A stretch of DNA of 64,000 nt, taken from assembly GCA_047967505.1 (NCBI GenBank), contig CM106539.1, one strand, 5' to 3'. The notes beneath the pieces were generated by a model. The model saw only the letters and a program-made list of their open reading frames with translations, was not told where the DNA came from and did not search any database. Numbering within the stretch: position 1 is the first letter of the stretch; each line of letters begins with the position of its first letter. The stretch is from Dipteris shenzhenensis (taxonomy: Eukaryota > Polypodiophyta > Polypodiopsida > Gleicheniales). Positions 12,541-23,800 of this stretch are shown piece by piece. The position numbers and the translations under genes are program-made.

Positions 12541-14030
12541 TACTGGGACAAGAAATCACTTGGAACGTCATGGCAGCACACCAAAGTACCTCCATGCAAT
12601 TAACATCCAACGACCTCGACGCGATGACATGGGCAGCAGATTATTTAAAAGCTTCAGTTCAAAGGTTGTCGACTAACCTTAAGTGCCAGTGACATGCAGT
12701 TCGAAGCAGAGATCATAGTATGGGTGCTATGGTATTGCATCTTTGCTTATGCTAAACAACTAACAAATATGCACGCAAAAAACGTTTCACGATGAATGCT
12801 GATCAACAGAAGAATCCTAAACTGTGTCGAAAGCTACCCAAAATGGGAAAAAGCTATTGCAATAACCTGCTTCTTCATTCGCCTTTGCTCCACTACGTTT
12901 CTCAAGCGTCTGATTAGGCGATGTCTTACATGCATTCGGGGTGAGAGGTGAGTCCATCACCTGAGGACAAACCTTCGCAAGACCTGCATCAGCAATAAGG
13001 TATTAGAAAAGTCATGTTGGAGAGCTCTGCGAGTGCCTACAAAAGATAAAAATATCAAAAGTAATTGAAGGATGTTGTTTAGAAGACACATGCAACGAGG
13101 AGACCTTTCACGAAAGCTCCACTGTCAGTGGTGTCCATGTACTCAACGGAGGGTTCCATTGAAAAACAAGGAATACTTCACGAAAGCAAGCGATGCAGAA
13201 GTGGATACTCTCACCTATTGTACTATGCTTAAATAGACAATCAATGCAACAAAAGAATGAAGGGAAGACGTAGGTTCGTCTTCCATCTTCCGAGGCAAAG
13301 ATTCTACCATCAATACAATATCTCCATGAAGAATAATGGACAATTTTTTCCCTGATGCAACCTGGCAGATAGCCAAACTATTGCGCCGTTTAGTTACCAA
13401 CCTGGAGCTCAATAACTCCATTCTCCATTCCCTCCACCCTATTAATACCTCTAGACTGCTCATTTGCAGATAACAAAGGAACGCCAATGTGTTCCTTCTC
13501 CATCAATTTCACAACCCACCACCTCAAACCTTCGATATGAAAGGGATTCGTAATTAATGAAGCGCAGGTGATGAGTCGCTAACTGTCAAAGAAATCAATG
13601 GCCAATTGAACATGCATAAAGACTCGGAATGTGCAAACGGGTTCTTGTGCATGCATAACCCAAAAATCCCAAAGCAGCGAATCAAACGTTCAAACGTGGA
13701 CCTATTATATTTTACCAAAATTTTCAATTCAAAAAATGTAGAATTTTGGCTTTGCCAAAACTCAAGGGTCGCTAAGGCTACCCCGAGGGTAGGCAAAAAA
13801 GGAGGCTCCTTCTTAACAAGTGGTATAAAGTGGATACCCTATATCATTTCTACCCAAAAATTTCTTTAGTATGTCTTTAGTCTACATCACGCTACTTGCT
13901 CATTCCCCCCAAGTATGTGGTTCTTTCATTCTCCCATTGATTTTATTATTTGTTAGGTATGGAAATTTTCCTATGGATATGCAACTATTTGTAAAACCTT
14001 CAGTATGCTAAGGGTAAGACTTGATTAAAG
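12541..14030. other. Unassigned sequence between two LINE copies
   Basis: Less AT-rich than its surroundings and with dense short frames on both strands (13215-13487 and 13554-13796 on -, 13606-13869 on +), but no motif I recognise. It could be a host gene fragment or captured sequence. Confidence 0.35.
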
Positions 14031-14165
14031 AGACCTAACCTAACCTAACCTATCATACCATAGTTTAGCCTAGCCTAACCACCCAATCTAGTGTAATTTA
14101 GTCTAGCCTGGTGTAGTTTAACCAAACCTAACCCAAATGTAACCTAATGTAGTTCAGCTAAACCT
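14030..14165. repeat. Degenerate CCTAA-rich tract
   Basis: Repeats of CCTAACCTAA at about 14036-14060 pass into variants such as TAGCCTAGCCTAACC, AACCAAACCTAACCC and TGTAACCTAATGTAG up to about 14165. This is not the canonical plant telomere repeat (CCCTAAA) but a related-looking simple array in decay. Confidence 0.65.
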
Positions 14166-14515
14166 AGGGGGAGGACAAGGGGGGAGAGAGATGCTAGGAG
14201 GGGGCAAGAGGCTAGTGAGGGACGAGGCTGGAAGTAGCAGTTGGGAGGGATGGGGGCACATGCGAGAGAGCTCAAAAGGGGCAGGAGCACAAGAGAAGGG
14301 GAGGCAGGAGGGGCGAGGGAGGTAGGAGACAAGAGGGAATGGGAGAAGAGGAGGAAAGAAATGGGAGAAGGGGAGGTGAGGGTAGGTGAGAGAGGGACGG
14401 GGTAGGACGGAGGGGGAGGGGATGGGGTAGGAGGGGGAGGGGAGGCAACACAAGTTGGAGCAGTAGATGAAGGAGGTGGAAGAAGGATGGGGAGGGATGG
14501 GAGGCGGGAGGGCCT
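14165..14515. repeat. Long polypurine (G/A) tract
   Basis: About 350 bp of almost uninterrupted purines on the + strand with many GGGG and GGGGG runs (for example GAGGGGGAGGGGATGGGG near 14410-14440). The long Pro/Leu/Ser-rich frames on the - strand here are composition artefacts. Such tracts can form triplex or G-quadruplex structures. Confidence 0.85.
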
Positions 14516-14589
14516 TGTATTGGTCCTAACATGCTACTATCCATGTTGATTTTGGTCACATGAATTTAACCTTGATAGACCCAAATACA

Positions 14590-15540
14590 CTACCATTCTA
14601 GTGTGGGTGGAATTAGTTGATCTCAACTTTTGCTTAGTCAATCAAGCAATAAAACATTATAGAAGTTTAGGGGAAGCTCAAGGGAAGTTCATAGGGCTAG
14701 AGAAGGAGCAACTTATCAACCCTAGAGGCAATCCACAAGTTTGTGTTAAGTTGGACAAATCTAAGCCCCCCAAGGAAAATAATTTTGCTCCTCAACCTCC
14801 TAAAACAAGGTGGATTGTAAAAGATAACAAACCTCAGCTCTAAAGTGACTGAACCAAACAAGTCTATCACAACCAGAGTGCTAGGGAGATTGCCCCTAGT
14901 TCTTTTGAAATAAAAAATGCCTTTAAGGCATTAATTGATCAAGAGACTAAGACTTTTGGATATAGGAAAACTATATGGATGAGGATGAAGTTAAGGCTGG
15001 ATGGTCAAAGTCTTTGAAAATGAAATAAATCAATAGGACATAATTATGAGTGATAGTGAAGTTGATGTGTCAAAGGAAGACTCACACCCTCAAAAGAGGT
15101 AGTCAAAGGACACAATCATGAGTGATAGTGAAGCTGATGAGTCAAAGGAAGAACTCCCACCCCCAAATGAGGTAGTAGAGAAAGCCTTTACTCTTAAAGG
15201 AGAAGCTCAAGCCATTGTGCACAATAAGAGAAAATTGTCACAATTGAAGAATCAAAATATTTCTCATAAAAGCCATGCCCCCAAGGCTAAGAAGGGGAAA
15301 ATACATATGTTAAGTAATCCAATTTCCTTCCTCATGCTTGATGTGTGTGGTCTTACTGACCCTTTGAGAGGTTAAGAATTATCAATTTAGCTTAGAGAAA
15401 ATTCCCTCTCTCTAACTTTTCTAGCTTTACATGAAGTTGAAGGTTACAGAAGATGATATTTCAGAGCAAAGACTTAAATTGTTTAACAAGAGAAGGACTT
15501 GGTTTTGCACTAAGCATAGGGAAGGTAGAGTAGGAGCAAC
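14590..15540 (+). mobile_element. Third LINE copy, sense strand, 5' part only
   Basis: 14601-14843 encodes WVELVDLNFCLVNQAIKHYR followed by EKEQLINPRGNPQVCVKLD, which resembles the gag-like (DUF4283) ORF1 of plant LINEs. An acidic, duplicated stretch follows (MSDSEADESKEELPPP and a near copy, 15040-15150). At about 15320-15375 the ORF2 endonuclease begins as FLMLDVCGLTDPLRG, then SLSLTFLALHEVEGYR. This lines up with NFNVRGLMDP and SLSPTFLAFQEVKAYG of the copy at 2.7-2.9 kb. Similarity stops abruptly at about 15540 in the first quarter of the endonuclease, and the rest of ORF2 is not found nearby. Confidence 0.72.
15040..15150 (+). repeat. Duplicated block within LINE ORF1
   Basis: ATTATGAGTGATAGTGAAG...CAAAGGAAGA... 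at about 15043-15105 recurs at about 15115-15170. The period is about 72 bp and encodes the acidic MSDSE segment twice. Confidence 0.7.
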
Positions 15541-16390
15541 ATACGTTTCCTTCGCGATTTGTTTGTTTTAACGATACGTTTTGTGAGTGCTTCTTGTCTG
15601 TTAATAGTGTGCGCTTTTATTCGTTGTGTTGTTGCCTTATCACGATTTCTACGAAGGATTGGTCTATGTCATGTTCACCTTTAGAACCGTATCGTCACTT
15701 CACGACGATCTCTCTGCGCTTCTTTGTATCTGTGTCTGTTTCTGTCTTTGACACTCACAGCTTCCATCTTCATAGCTTCCTTGCAAGGTTGCATCACAAT
15801 CTTCATTTCTCCATCCTTTTCGCCCAGCCTTCCATCCCCATTTCTCTAAATTTTCACTGCTTCCTTCCAAATTTCCCACTCATTTTTCCCACAATTCTCA
15901 TCTGTGTCATTGCATCCGCGCACTTCGCCAGAATTTGTTTCCTTGTGCGTTCCCTCGAAGTGCTTTCCTCTAGAATCACCATGGATTAAAGAAATTAGAG
16001 CTTCCTGCCGAGTAAACCCATAACGATACATGCTTGAAAGCATTCAAGGTCACAGCAAGGGTCGTGCTAAATGTAAAGAAGGTAGCTTGGCTTGTCGTAC
16101 GAATTTGGAGCAAATTTGTATCATGCTTGCCGAGAGTAGATAGACTAAAGCTTGAAGCTTCATGACAATCTCTCTATGTTTCATGAACACTCCTTCTATA
16201 GGTAACACCGAATCCAACTGTGCATGTGTAGGTAGACTTGCATGCACAATACACGAGCCAGCACCTCTAAATTTCATGACTCGTGCATCTATGTTGGTCC
16301 ACACCACTGTGTTTGTAATAGACCTATGCATCTCTCCTTCGCTCTAGATTAAATTTATAAGAGATGTAGACACAAACATTTGTGAGAAAC
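15541..16390 (+). other. Unassigned segment at the left end of the Helentron region
   Basis: Composition changes sharply at about 15541 from decayed LINE to a segment with CG dinucleotides (ACGATACG, CGCGATT). The 131-codon frame at 15594-15989 is Ser/Phe/Leu/His-rich and lacks a recognisable domain. It may be leader and first exon of the gene that becomes clear at 16.5 kb, or part of the Helentron 5' end. Confidence 0.3.
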
Positions 16391-16500
16391 ATTTGTTTGC
16401 ATTACCTCTTCTTTTGGACACCACATTTTTTCGTTCCAACACTTTCATTTCTCTTGTATTTTGTAATTTTGTGATTTTAAGGTTTTATTTTAACATAGCA

Positions 16501-18655
16501 ATTATGTTTGTAGGTGGAATTACTATATCTGCATGTTCTTATGTGGAAAAAATAGCATCTCCACCTAGCCCTAAGGGAAATGCATTTGTTCTTGCATCCC
16601 CTAGTCGACCCCCCAAAGAAAATATCTTGAAGAATTCTCCAATCAAAAAGACTTCACGACATTCACTCAAGAATTCTTTTCAAGAGGTGGTGCAAGAAGC
16701 ATACGCCCAAGGTAACCATCATTTCAGTTTTTAAAAATAACATTGGGAGTTTGAACATGTAACTAGTTTCTCCTTTGTTTTGTTGTGCTCAGTGAAAAAG
16801 CTTGTACGAGCACATCTGGAGTATGTTAATTTTAAATCAACTATTACGTCTCATGTACAACATGATACCAAGTCTGTGCATAAGAGCCATTCCGTGCAGA
16901 AGAAAGGCCCACCCAAAAAAGGACCAATTGAAGTGATCAACATATATTCTGATTGAACAATTGATGGTCTACAAAATATTTGTTGTTTTGTTGATCATAT
17001 ATTGTTGAGAACATTTTATGTTTGAATGGCTTTGCATTATAATAGAACAAGCAAATGGCCTTTAAAATTTTTGTTGATTCTGAACATATTATGTATTGTT
17101 GAAAAAAACTATGTTTGATTGTTTGATATTCTATAATGTTGGTGGAGGAACTTTTCTCCAATGTTACTTGGTGAAAGAATTTTATGTGCAATAACAAAAA
17201 AGTCGTTGGTAGTACTTACATTGGCCTTTTCAAATAAATTGCTTCACAGATTCAAGCAAATTGCTTAGTAAAAAGTGCATGGGTTTCTTACATAACTAGA
17301 GTATTGTAGCTTACTTTTGCCTATTCTTACATTTGCAGCAAGCAAGCAACATGCATCGAAGGAAGAAAATGATGAAGTAAACTCATACAATGCACTACCA
17401 CAAAACTTTCCATGTAGTGCAAAAGCCATTGTTCCATCCAAAGAAAACTTTGTGGGGGGTAGTAATTCTTTGGTGTCTCTAGGCATTACCTAACTATCTG
17501 ATTGTTCACCATATAGGTTTGTCTTCCCTCCACATACATTCAACAATTTGTGAACTTCTTGCAAATTGGTGAATTTTATAGGATAGAGTGTGCAAGTGTT
17601 GTGGCAAAAGGACCAATTGAAGGTGGGACTTCAAAGTTCTCTTTGCTAGTTAATGCTACTACTTGCATCATTAGAGGGGAACCTTTTGAAGGCAACCTTC
17701 GCTTAGAGCCCGATCATTTCATTAGCACATATGTGCATTGGGCTGCAGAAAATATCAACTTTGGAAAATTTCCTATCTCTAGTGTCATGGGGACACTTGC
17801 AATAGTTAATATCAAAGTTGCAAGTGATGAGTGAATGACAGACCAAATCATTGTTGCTGATGGACCAAGAGATGAGGATAGAGCTACTATAAGTTAACTC
17901 TTTCGTTGATGTTACTTTCATATTCATTGTTGAGGTAAAGCCATTCAACAAAAGCAATGTTAAAATACTTTGTTGGCTGTGCAGTTGTCATTTGTGATAG
18001 AAAGAAAGTCAACTCTTACTCAGCTTGTGCAAGAGTTTAATGAAGAAGGAGTTGTTATGTATGTCTTGAAGAACGTATCATTTCTAAAGGCGAAAGGAAG
18101 GAACAATTTGTGTATTTGATTTCACCATCTTGGCGGAGGTACCTGAGGGCCCAACGAAAGATGGCCTTAAGCAAGCATTTATTAGCCAAGTCGCCCCTCT
18201 TGGATATGGAACCCAGGTACAAACATATGGATTAAAGTTAGCTTGCTTCAAACTTTTACTAATTGTGTTTTCTTTTGCTGTAGGTCTTTGGTACTCTTCA
18301 CTTCACGAACATCAATGCAAATTTGCTAGAATATGTTTGCGAAGTTTGTGGCAGACTTCGTGTTAGTAGAGATCTTCTTATGCCATATTGCTTTTCTTGC
18401 AAGGGTGCTCAAGCCATTGCTCAAGTTCCTTCATTGACAACGGAGATTGTTCAACGTGGTGGCAAGCAAGTTCCTGTGCATATTCGTGGACCTTACATTG
18501 ATATTGTGCTATGCCTTGGAGTTCCTTTTGTGGAACTTTATGAGCAAGATCTCATGATGGCTTGTAGCAAGCTTAGGACTCTCAATGCTATTGGAAGCTT
18601 TACAATAAATAGTTATGGCTTTATTATTGCATTTAATGCAATGCATAATGTATGA
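16501..18655 (+). CDS. Putative multi-exon OB-fold/zinc-ribbon protein (RPA-like?) next to the Helentron
   Basis: Coherent coding blocks separated by apparent introns. 16501-16712 and 16791-16958 are basic and Lys/Ser-rich, ending in a stop. 17339-17491 is a short block. 17517-17834 encodes GEFYRIECASVVAKGP...SLLVNATTCIIRGEPFEG, which looks like a beta-rich nucleic-acid-binding fold. 17984-18110 is ...LVQEFNEEGVVMYVLKNVSF. 18122-18216 and 18284-18655 join in frame across a 67-bp GT-AG intron: APLGYGTQ then VFGTLHFTNINANLLEY, followed by CEVC-x13-CFSC, spacing like the zinc ribbon of RPA large-subunit domain C. Plant Helitrons often carry RPA-like proteins, so it is probably part of the element. 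There are stops between blocks; exon assignments are tentative and the fold assignment is inference. Confidence 0.42.
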
Positions 18656-18775
18656 CACTTTTTCATAATGCATTTGGCAACTTTTGGGTTATTAGATTAT
18701 TATTGATTTGACATTCCCTCTTTCTCTTTTGCTTAGATTGTTTGATTACCTTAGATTACATTAATTATAACAACG

Positions 18776-19300
18776 ATGAATACTTTTGAATGTCTTCAAG
18801 AGAAGCACCTAAGGACAAATGAAGAATTTGCATTGATTTACCCAAACAACAGAAACACACTTGTTTGCCTCCTTGACTTCTACCCTTCTCTAACATACGA
18901 AAAGTTGTTGTCTACACTTCATGAGAACATTTGTTCAAGTTCAATAGGAAGAAGTACCCCATGGCACAAGCTAAGTATGAACATTGACAATGGAATCATT
19001 ACAAAACAAAACATACACAACTTAGTTGCAAACTCTTCAATTTCACGTGCACTCATTGTAGATATACTCCAACGTTTTCGTGCCATCTATGGAACATCCT
19101 TCACTTTGATGTCCTACAATGGAATGAAGATAGGCAAGAAAATTCGTATTGGAAAAGCAAAAAAAACTCTTACCAAAGTCTTGCTTTTGGATGAGTCAAA
19201 CGACATATCCACAATTATTCCACTGAGTCATTTACAACAAAAACGTACATACAATGTATGGATGGAAAAAGATGAGAACTTGTTGCAAAGTCTTATTTAA
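18776..19300 (+). pseudogene. Helentron N-terminal region of unknown function
   Basis: 174 codons starting MNTFECLQEKHLR. It contains FLALIYPNN-like and RFRAIYGTSFTLMSYNGMKI segments but no domain I recognise. It is AT-rich with the same Asn/Thr/Lys-rich composition as the Rep downstream and lies in the same orientation, 33 bp before the next block, so it probably belongs to the same polyprotein or a companion protein. OTU-like proteases occur in some Helentrons, but I do not see a Cys-His pair that supports that here. Confidence 0.45.
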
Positions 19301-19333
19301 CAAAATCCAACACTATGTGCTAAAGATATTGCA

Positions 19334-21660
19334 TTGTTGCTTCATAGCAAAGATTTGGAAAGTAGATATTCACTACAAGCAACTATCAATAAAGTTTACA
19401 AATTGAGAAGAAATACTTGTCCAAGTGGTACTATTGAAAACAATGTACTAATTCGAAATCCAAGCATCTTAGCTCAAGCTTCTCGCTGCAAACGAAAACG
19501 CGATAAAAGAACTCTACAATAACAATATGCACATAAAATCTTAGATACTCCAAGCCACCCATGTATTTGTTGTGGAGCATTGAAATTTAAGTCAACATTG
19601 CACAAGGTGAAAGAGAAAATGAATATTTTCTTACAAACAAATGCTATTACTATGACCAACTCGGACTCATCAAATCATTTTCTTTGTTCCATTTGCTATA
19701 GAGACATTAACAATAATAAAGTACCATTACTATGCTCAAAAAATATGAAGATGTTTGCTAAATCATGTTACACAACAAAACTTAATGATGTTGAAGCATG
19801 CCTAGTCTCTATTAGGATACCATTTGCCCAAATTCGAGAGTTGACATATGAGGGCCAATTTGGCTTGCATGGCACTGTTGTAAATGTGTTTCCAGATGTT
19901 GACCGAGCACAGCGGGTCCTACCCCGGTTTTTAAGCGAAAGTGACATGGTCACAGTAGCAATCAAACAAAAAATTTCATTTAAACACAAATACATGAGTG
20001 GCATTGTTCGTCCTACATTCACAATTATTTCTCTATGTGAATTATTGAAAAGTACTTTGTACAAGCAATACAATGTCTCCATAAATACTCTTTGGGAAGA
20101 ACATGTAAAATCTTTACAAGAAGAAAACTTGGAAAATCAAAACAAGGATAATTACTACAACGAGGAAAATGATGAAGATATTCAAACTGATATATTAGTT
20201 CATGGAATTCACACAAGTCAACAAGTTGTTGATTTTGAAAACCAAACCATTGCAATTGCTCCTTCCGAAGGATACTCTCCATTGAGTATATTCAAAGACA
20301 AACATTGTGAGGAACTTGCTTTCCCAAAATTAATCTATGGTACTCCTAGAACATATTTAATCCCTGAACGTACTTCATACCAACTCATTGCTTCTTGGGA
20401 ATTAACAAACATAGACCATCGATTTGCTCTATGCATAGAAAATCTCTTCTTCAAAACAATGAAGATCCTAGTACGATAAGTACTTTCATCATCTTGGGTT
20501 CGAATGCGAAAGGCACAAACAAATGGAAGAACTCTACAAGTAAAAGCTGCACTTTTAGATACAAACATTGAAAAACTATTGCAATCTAACATAGGATATC
20601 ATGACTTCTCCCACCTCCGTACATCCACTGATTACAAGTACTATCTCAAGAAGACCCTCTTTGCAATGCTACGCCAATTAGGAGCGCCTTCATTCTTCAT
20701 AACATTGTCCTCCGCATAAAAGTTGTGGAAACCACTAGTAGAATCTCTACAAATGCTAAACAATCTTCCCAAACAAACCAACAATGTTAACTACAACATG
20801 CAATTGAGAAACTTAATTCGATCAGACCCTATGACTACATCCCAATATTACGTCCACAAATTCCAAGCTCTGAAGACACTTCTTTGAAAAGATGCCTCCA
20901 TTCTGGAAAAGTGAATGACTTCTTCTTTGTCACAGAATTCCAAAGTAGAGGAAGCCAACATGATCATGAACTTCTTTGGATTGACAATGCACCAACTTTT
21001 GGTGTTTCCACAAATTCAGAGATTGAAGATTTTGTGGATAAATACATCTCTACAAACATTTCATTCTTCCCCTTCCAACAAAAAGATATCCAAACTCATA
21101 GGCATAGGAAAAAATGCTTCAAAAAAACAAAAAAATGTAGATTTGTATTTCCTTGTTTTCCCATGCAAAAAACTCAAGTAATTCTACCATTGCAAATGCA
21201 AGTAGTAGACAAACAAATGAAGAAAAACATGAAAAATATCAATTTATTGTTGTTGGAAGAAACTACATTGTCATTAAACTATAACAATTTCTTAAAGAAG
21301 CTTGGATTCTCTGAGCAAGAGTACATTTCAACCCTACAGGCATCTATATCACAACCAACACTATTCCTACAAAGAGAACCAAAAGACATATACACTAATA
21401 AATTCAACCCAACACTATTAACACTTTGGGGAGCAAACACTGATATACAATTCATACTAACCCACATGGAGCAGCTGCATATTGTACTTCTTATATTGTA
21501 CTTCTTATATGACTAAAATCGATAAGGAAACCACAGAAGCTGTCAAAGCAGCACTCACACAGAGCATGGAATTAAATTCAGCACCAAATGATCGCATTCG
21601 ACGTGTTGAAAATGCAATTCTTAATACACAGCACATTAGCTCATAGCAAGCTGTATATTT
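19334..21660 (+). pseudogene. Helentron Rep (DUF6570-like zinc region and HUH nuclease), broken
   Basis: 19334-19522 and 19580-20479 carry the N-terminal region: HPCICCGALKF, FLCSICYRDI and RIPFAQIRELTYEGQFGLHG, then VVNVFPDVDRAQRVLPRF, as in Helitron Rep N-termini. 20504-20719 has LFAMLRQLGAPSFFITLSSA, the Helitron_like_N signature (usually F.M..QLG.PT.F.T.S..D). 20884-21516 holds the nuclease core: TEFQSRGSQHDHELLW, in which the HUH triad is His-Asp-His (20959-20967), then LWGANTDIQFIL. The tyrosine motif (Y..SY..K) follows at about 21475-21525 but is disrupted by a 14-bp tandem duplication and a 1-base slip. Rep normally nicks and joins single strands at the element ends in rolling-circle transposition. 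Stops at 19523, 20480 and 20720 also break the frame. Confidence 0.85.
21480..21508 (+). repeat. 14-bp tandem duplication in the Rep tyrosine motif
   Basis: ATTGTACTTCTTAT occurs twice in a row (21481-21494 and 21495-21508) directly before ATGACTAAAATC. With a single copy, and one base restored shortly upstream, the frame encodes AAAYCTSYMTK, the expected tyrosine motif, so the duplication is a frame-breaking mutation rather than family structure. Confidence 0.85.
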
Positions 21661-22362
21661 GTGTCTTTCTCTACCTCTTTCAACATCATCTAGACAATTC
21701 ACGTATATAAACACAAATCCTGCTGACAAAAGAACACTTCTATTAAAACGACGAGAACAACTTCAACTACAACATCTAGAAGACACAAACATCTTTTTTG
21801 AAAACATCATTGACAAATATTTGAAATGTTCAAGCTCTCTGCATAGCATTTCCTTAGCTACTTTTGCAAGTGAATTGTATATACATTGACTCAAACATCT
21901 ACAAAACAAAGAAAAAAACCTAGAATAATAAGATTTAACAATTATAGCAAACTCAACGATGCCAAAAACTACTATAGAGAACAATGTACTTTATATCTTC
22001 CATACCACAAAGTTGAACCATCCCTTAATGAAGAAACTCCTACATGGCACGACAAATATTGTGAAACAAACATGTAATTATGCAAAACAAAGAAAAATAC
22101 AATAAAATTCTTCCACAATTTCCTACAAATTCAAATTGTTCTTCAACAACTTCATCCTTGACATCTGCCAAATTAAAACTACATGTCGTAAACAAATATG
22201 ACATTGGCATTGAAATGCCTGCAAACAAAATGAAACATCAAGAACATAAAACCACTTTGTTGACTACTAAATTAACACCAAATAATGAATACTACGCAAA
22301 CTTAAGAAAGCTTAACAACGAGCAATGTTTGTTTAAAAAAAAGATTAGATCCAGATATTCAA
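21661..22362 (+). pseudogene. Helentron Rep-helicase linker
   Basis: 21659-21889 reads LCLSLPLSTSSRQFTYINT then DKRTLLLKRREQL, and 22080-22466 is Lys/Asn-rich. In Helitrons the stretch between the Rep core and Walker A contains LSLPL..SSR.V.FINT..., which matches here. There is a frame change between the two blocks and the Walker A frame overlaps the end of the second. Confidence 0.65.
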
Positions 22363-23800
22363 ATGCACCTTTTCTTGATAGGAAACACTGGGACAGGAAA
22401 AACATACACACTCATGGCAATTGTGCAGTCATTGCTAAGATATTACTCACACAAAGATACAAATGATATCGACCTTCCAAAGGTGCTAATACTAGCATAT
22501 ACATGTAAAGCAACATTCAACATTGGCGGCACAACCATCCATGCTACTCTTCACTTACGACTCATGGCATCTCACTATACAAGCCTTTCTGCAGAACATT
22601 GCAAGAGCTCTCACAACAATATAGAGATGTTCAACTAGTTGTATTCGATGAAGTTTCATTGGTAGGGTATAGCACATTAGTGGCCACAGACATGCGTCTT
22701 CGTGAAATTAAGCACAACCACCTACAGCCATTTGGCGGAATAGATGTTATCTTATGTGGAGATTTATGCCAAGCAAGCCCGACAAAAGATTCATGGGTTT
22801 TTATGCAACAATCCAGAGACAACTCAATGCTAACTTCATATTGGAAAGATAAAGTTCTCCTTTACGAACTAAGCATACCAATGCGGCAAAACAATCCTAT
22901 GTACATTCACATCCTAAGCAAAATTAGGATTGCACAACATACGTTCGAGGACATTACTTACATTAACAAAAACTTTTTTAGAAAACCATTAAAAAAAGAA
23001 AATATACCTCACTTGTTCTGCACAAATAGTGCAAAGGATAATCACAACAAAGAAGTATTTGAATTGTTACATAATGATCCACATATTCTTCATGCTATTG
23101 ATAAGAAACACAAAACATGTGCCAAAAAATTCCAAATACCATAAGATCCAAAAAACATAGGAGCATTGCACGCAACACTCCTCTTAAAACCTGAAGTGCT
23201 TATAGAAATTTGCTCAGGAAATTTGGACATTTCAGACGGATTGGTCAATGGAGTAGATGGAATATTCAAAGACTCCAACATACAATCGAATAATAAAATA
23301 TTATGGGTTTTGTTCACCAATATCAACATTGGTAAGAAAGCTAGATACAATTCCGCTTCACTTTACAACATGACAATATCCCATTAAATTGGACACCAAT
23401 ACATACAATCACACGTGAATTCCAAATAGGAAAGAACTACTTGAACACTGTGTCATGTACACAATTTCCAATACAGCCCGCCGCTACTTGAACAATCCAT
23501 CGCTCCCAAGGATTGACAATGGAATTACTTGCATTTGATCCTTCATCAATCAAAGCACATGGCCTTGTATATACAACGCTTTCACGTTTATGAGACCCAA
23601 GCAACTTATACCTCCTGCATCCAATAGAAGAAAAGCATATCAAAGTAGATAAGAATGTTATCAATGAAATGCAACGACTGCGAAATGAACGGCAATGGGT
23701 CGCACAACAAAAACACTTCACAACGTATATAGAACAACAAAATACATTACAATCTCTAAACACAAGAGCCCTAAACTCACACTTCGAACACATATGACAT
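22363..23800 (+). pseudogene. Helentron PIF1-like helicase, broken into several frames
   Basis: Walker A is GNTGTGKT (22381-22404). Walker B/DE box is LVVFDEVSLVG (about 22635-22667) and motif III reads FGGIDVILCGDLCQASP (about 22731-22781). 23166-23387 has LHATLLLKPEV...NLDISDGLVNGVDG, the PIF1 segment before motif V, and about 23485-23590 encodes TIHRSQGLTMELLAFD, then HGLVYTTLSRL, motifs V/VI. It would unwind DNA during strand displacement. Frameshifts occur near 22600-22640, and stops or frame changes near 23144, 23387 and 23490. Order and spacing are those of PIF1/Helitron helicases. The long - strand frames here are incidental. Confidence 0.88.

Noticed and set aside
14144-14559. Several overlapping Pro/Leu/Ser-rich - strand frames
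   Set aside because: They are translations of a polypurine tract; all three - strand frames stay open because of composition.
17265-17957. Antisense frames opposite the OB/zinc-ribbon gene
   Set aside because: The + strand has the splice-consistent, motif-bearing frame; the - strand frames are shadows.
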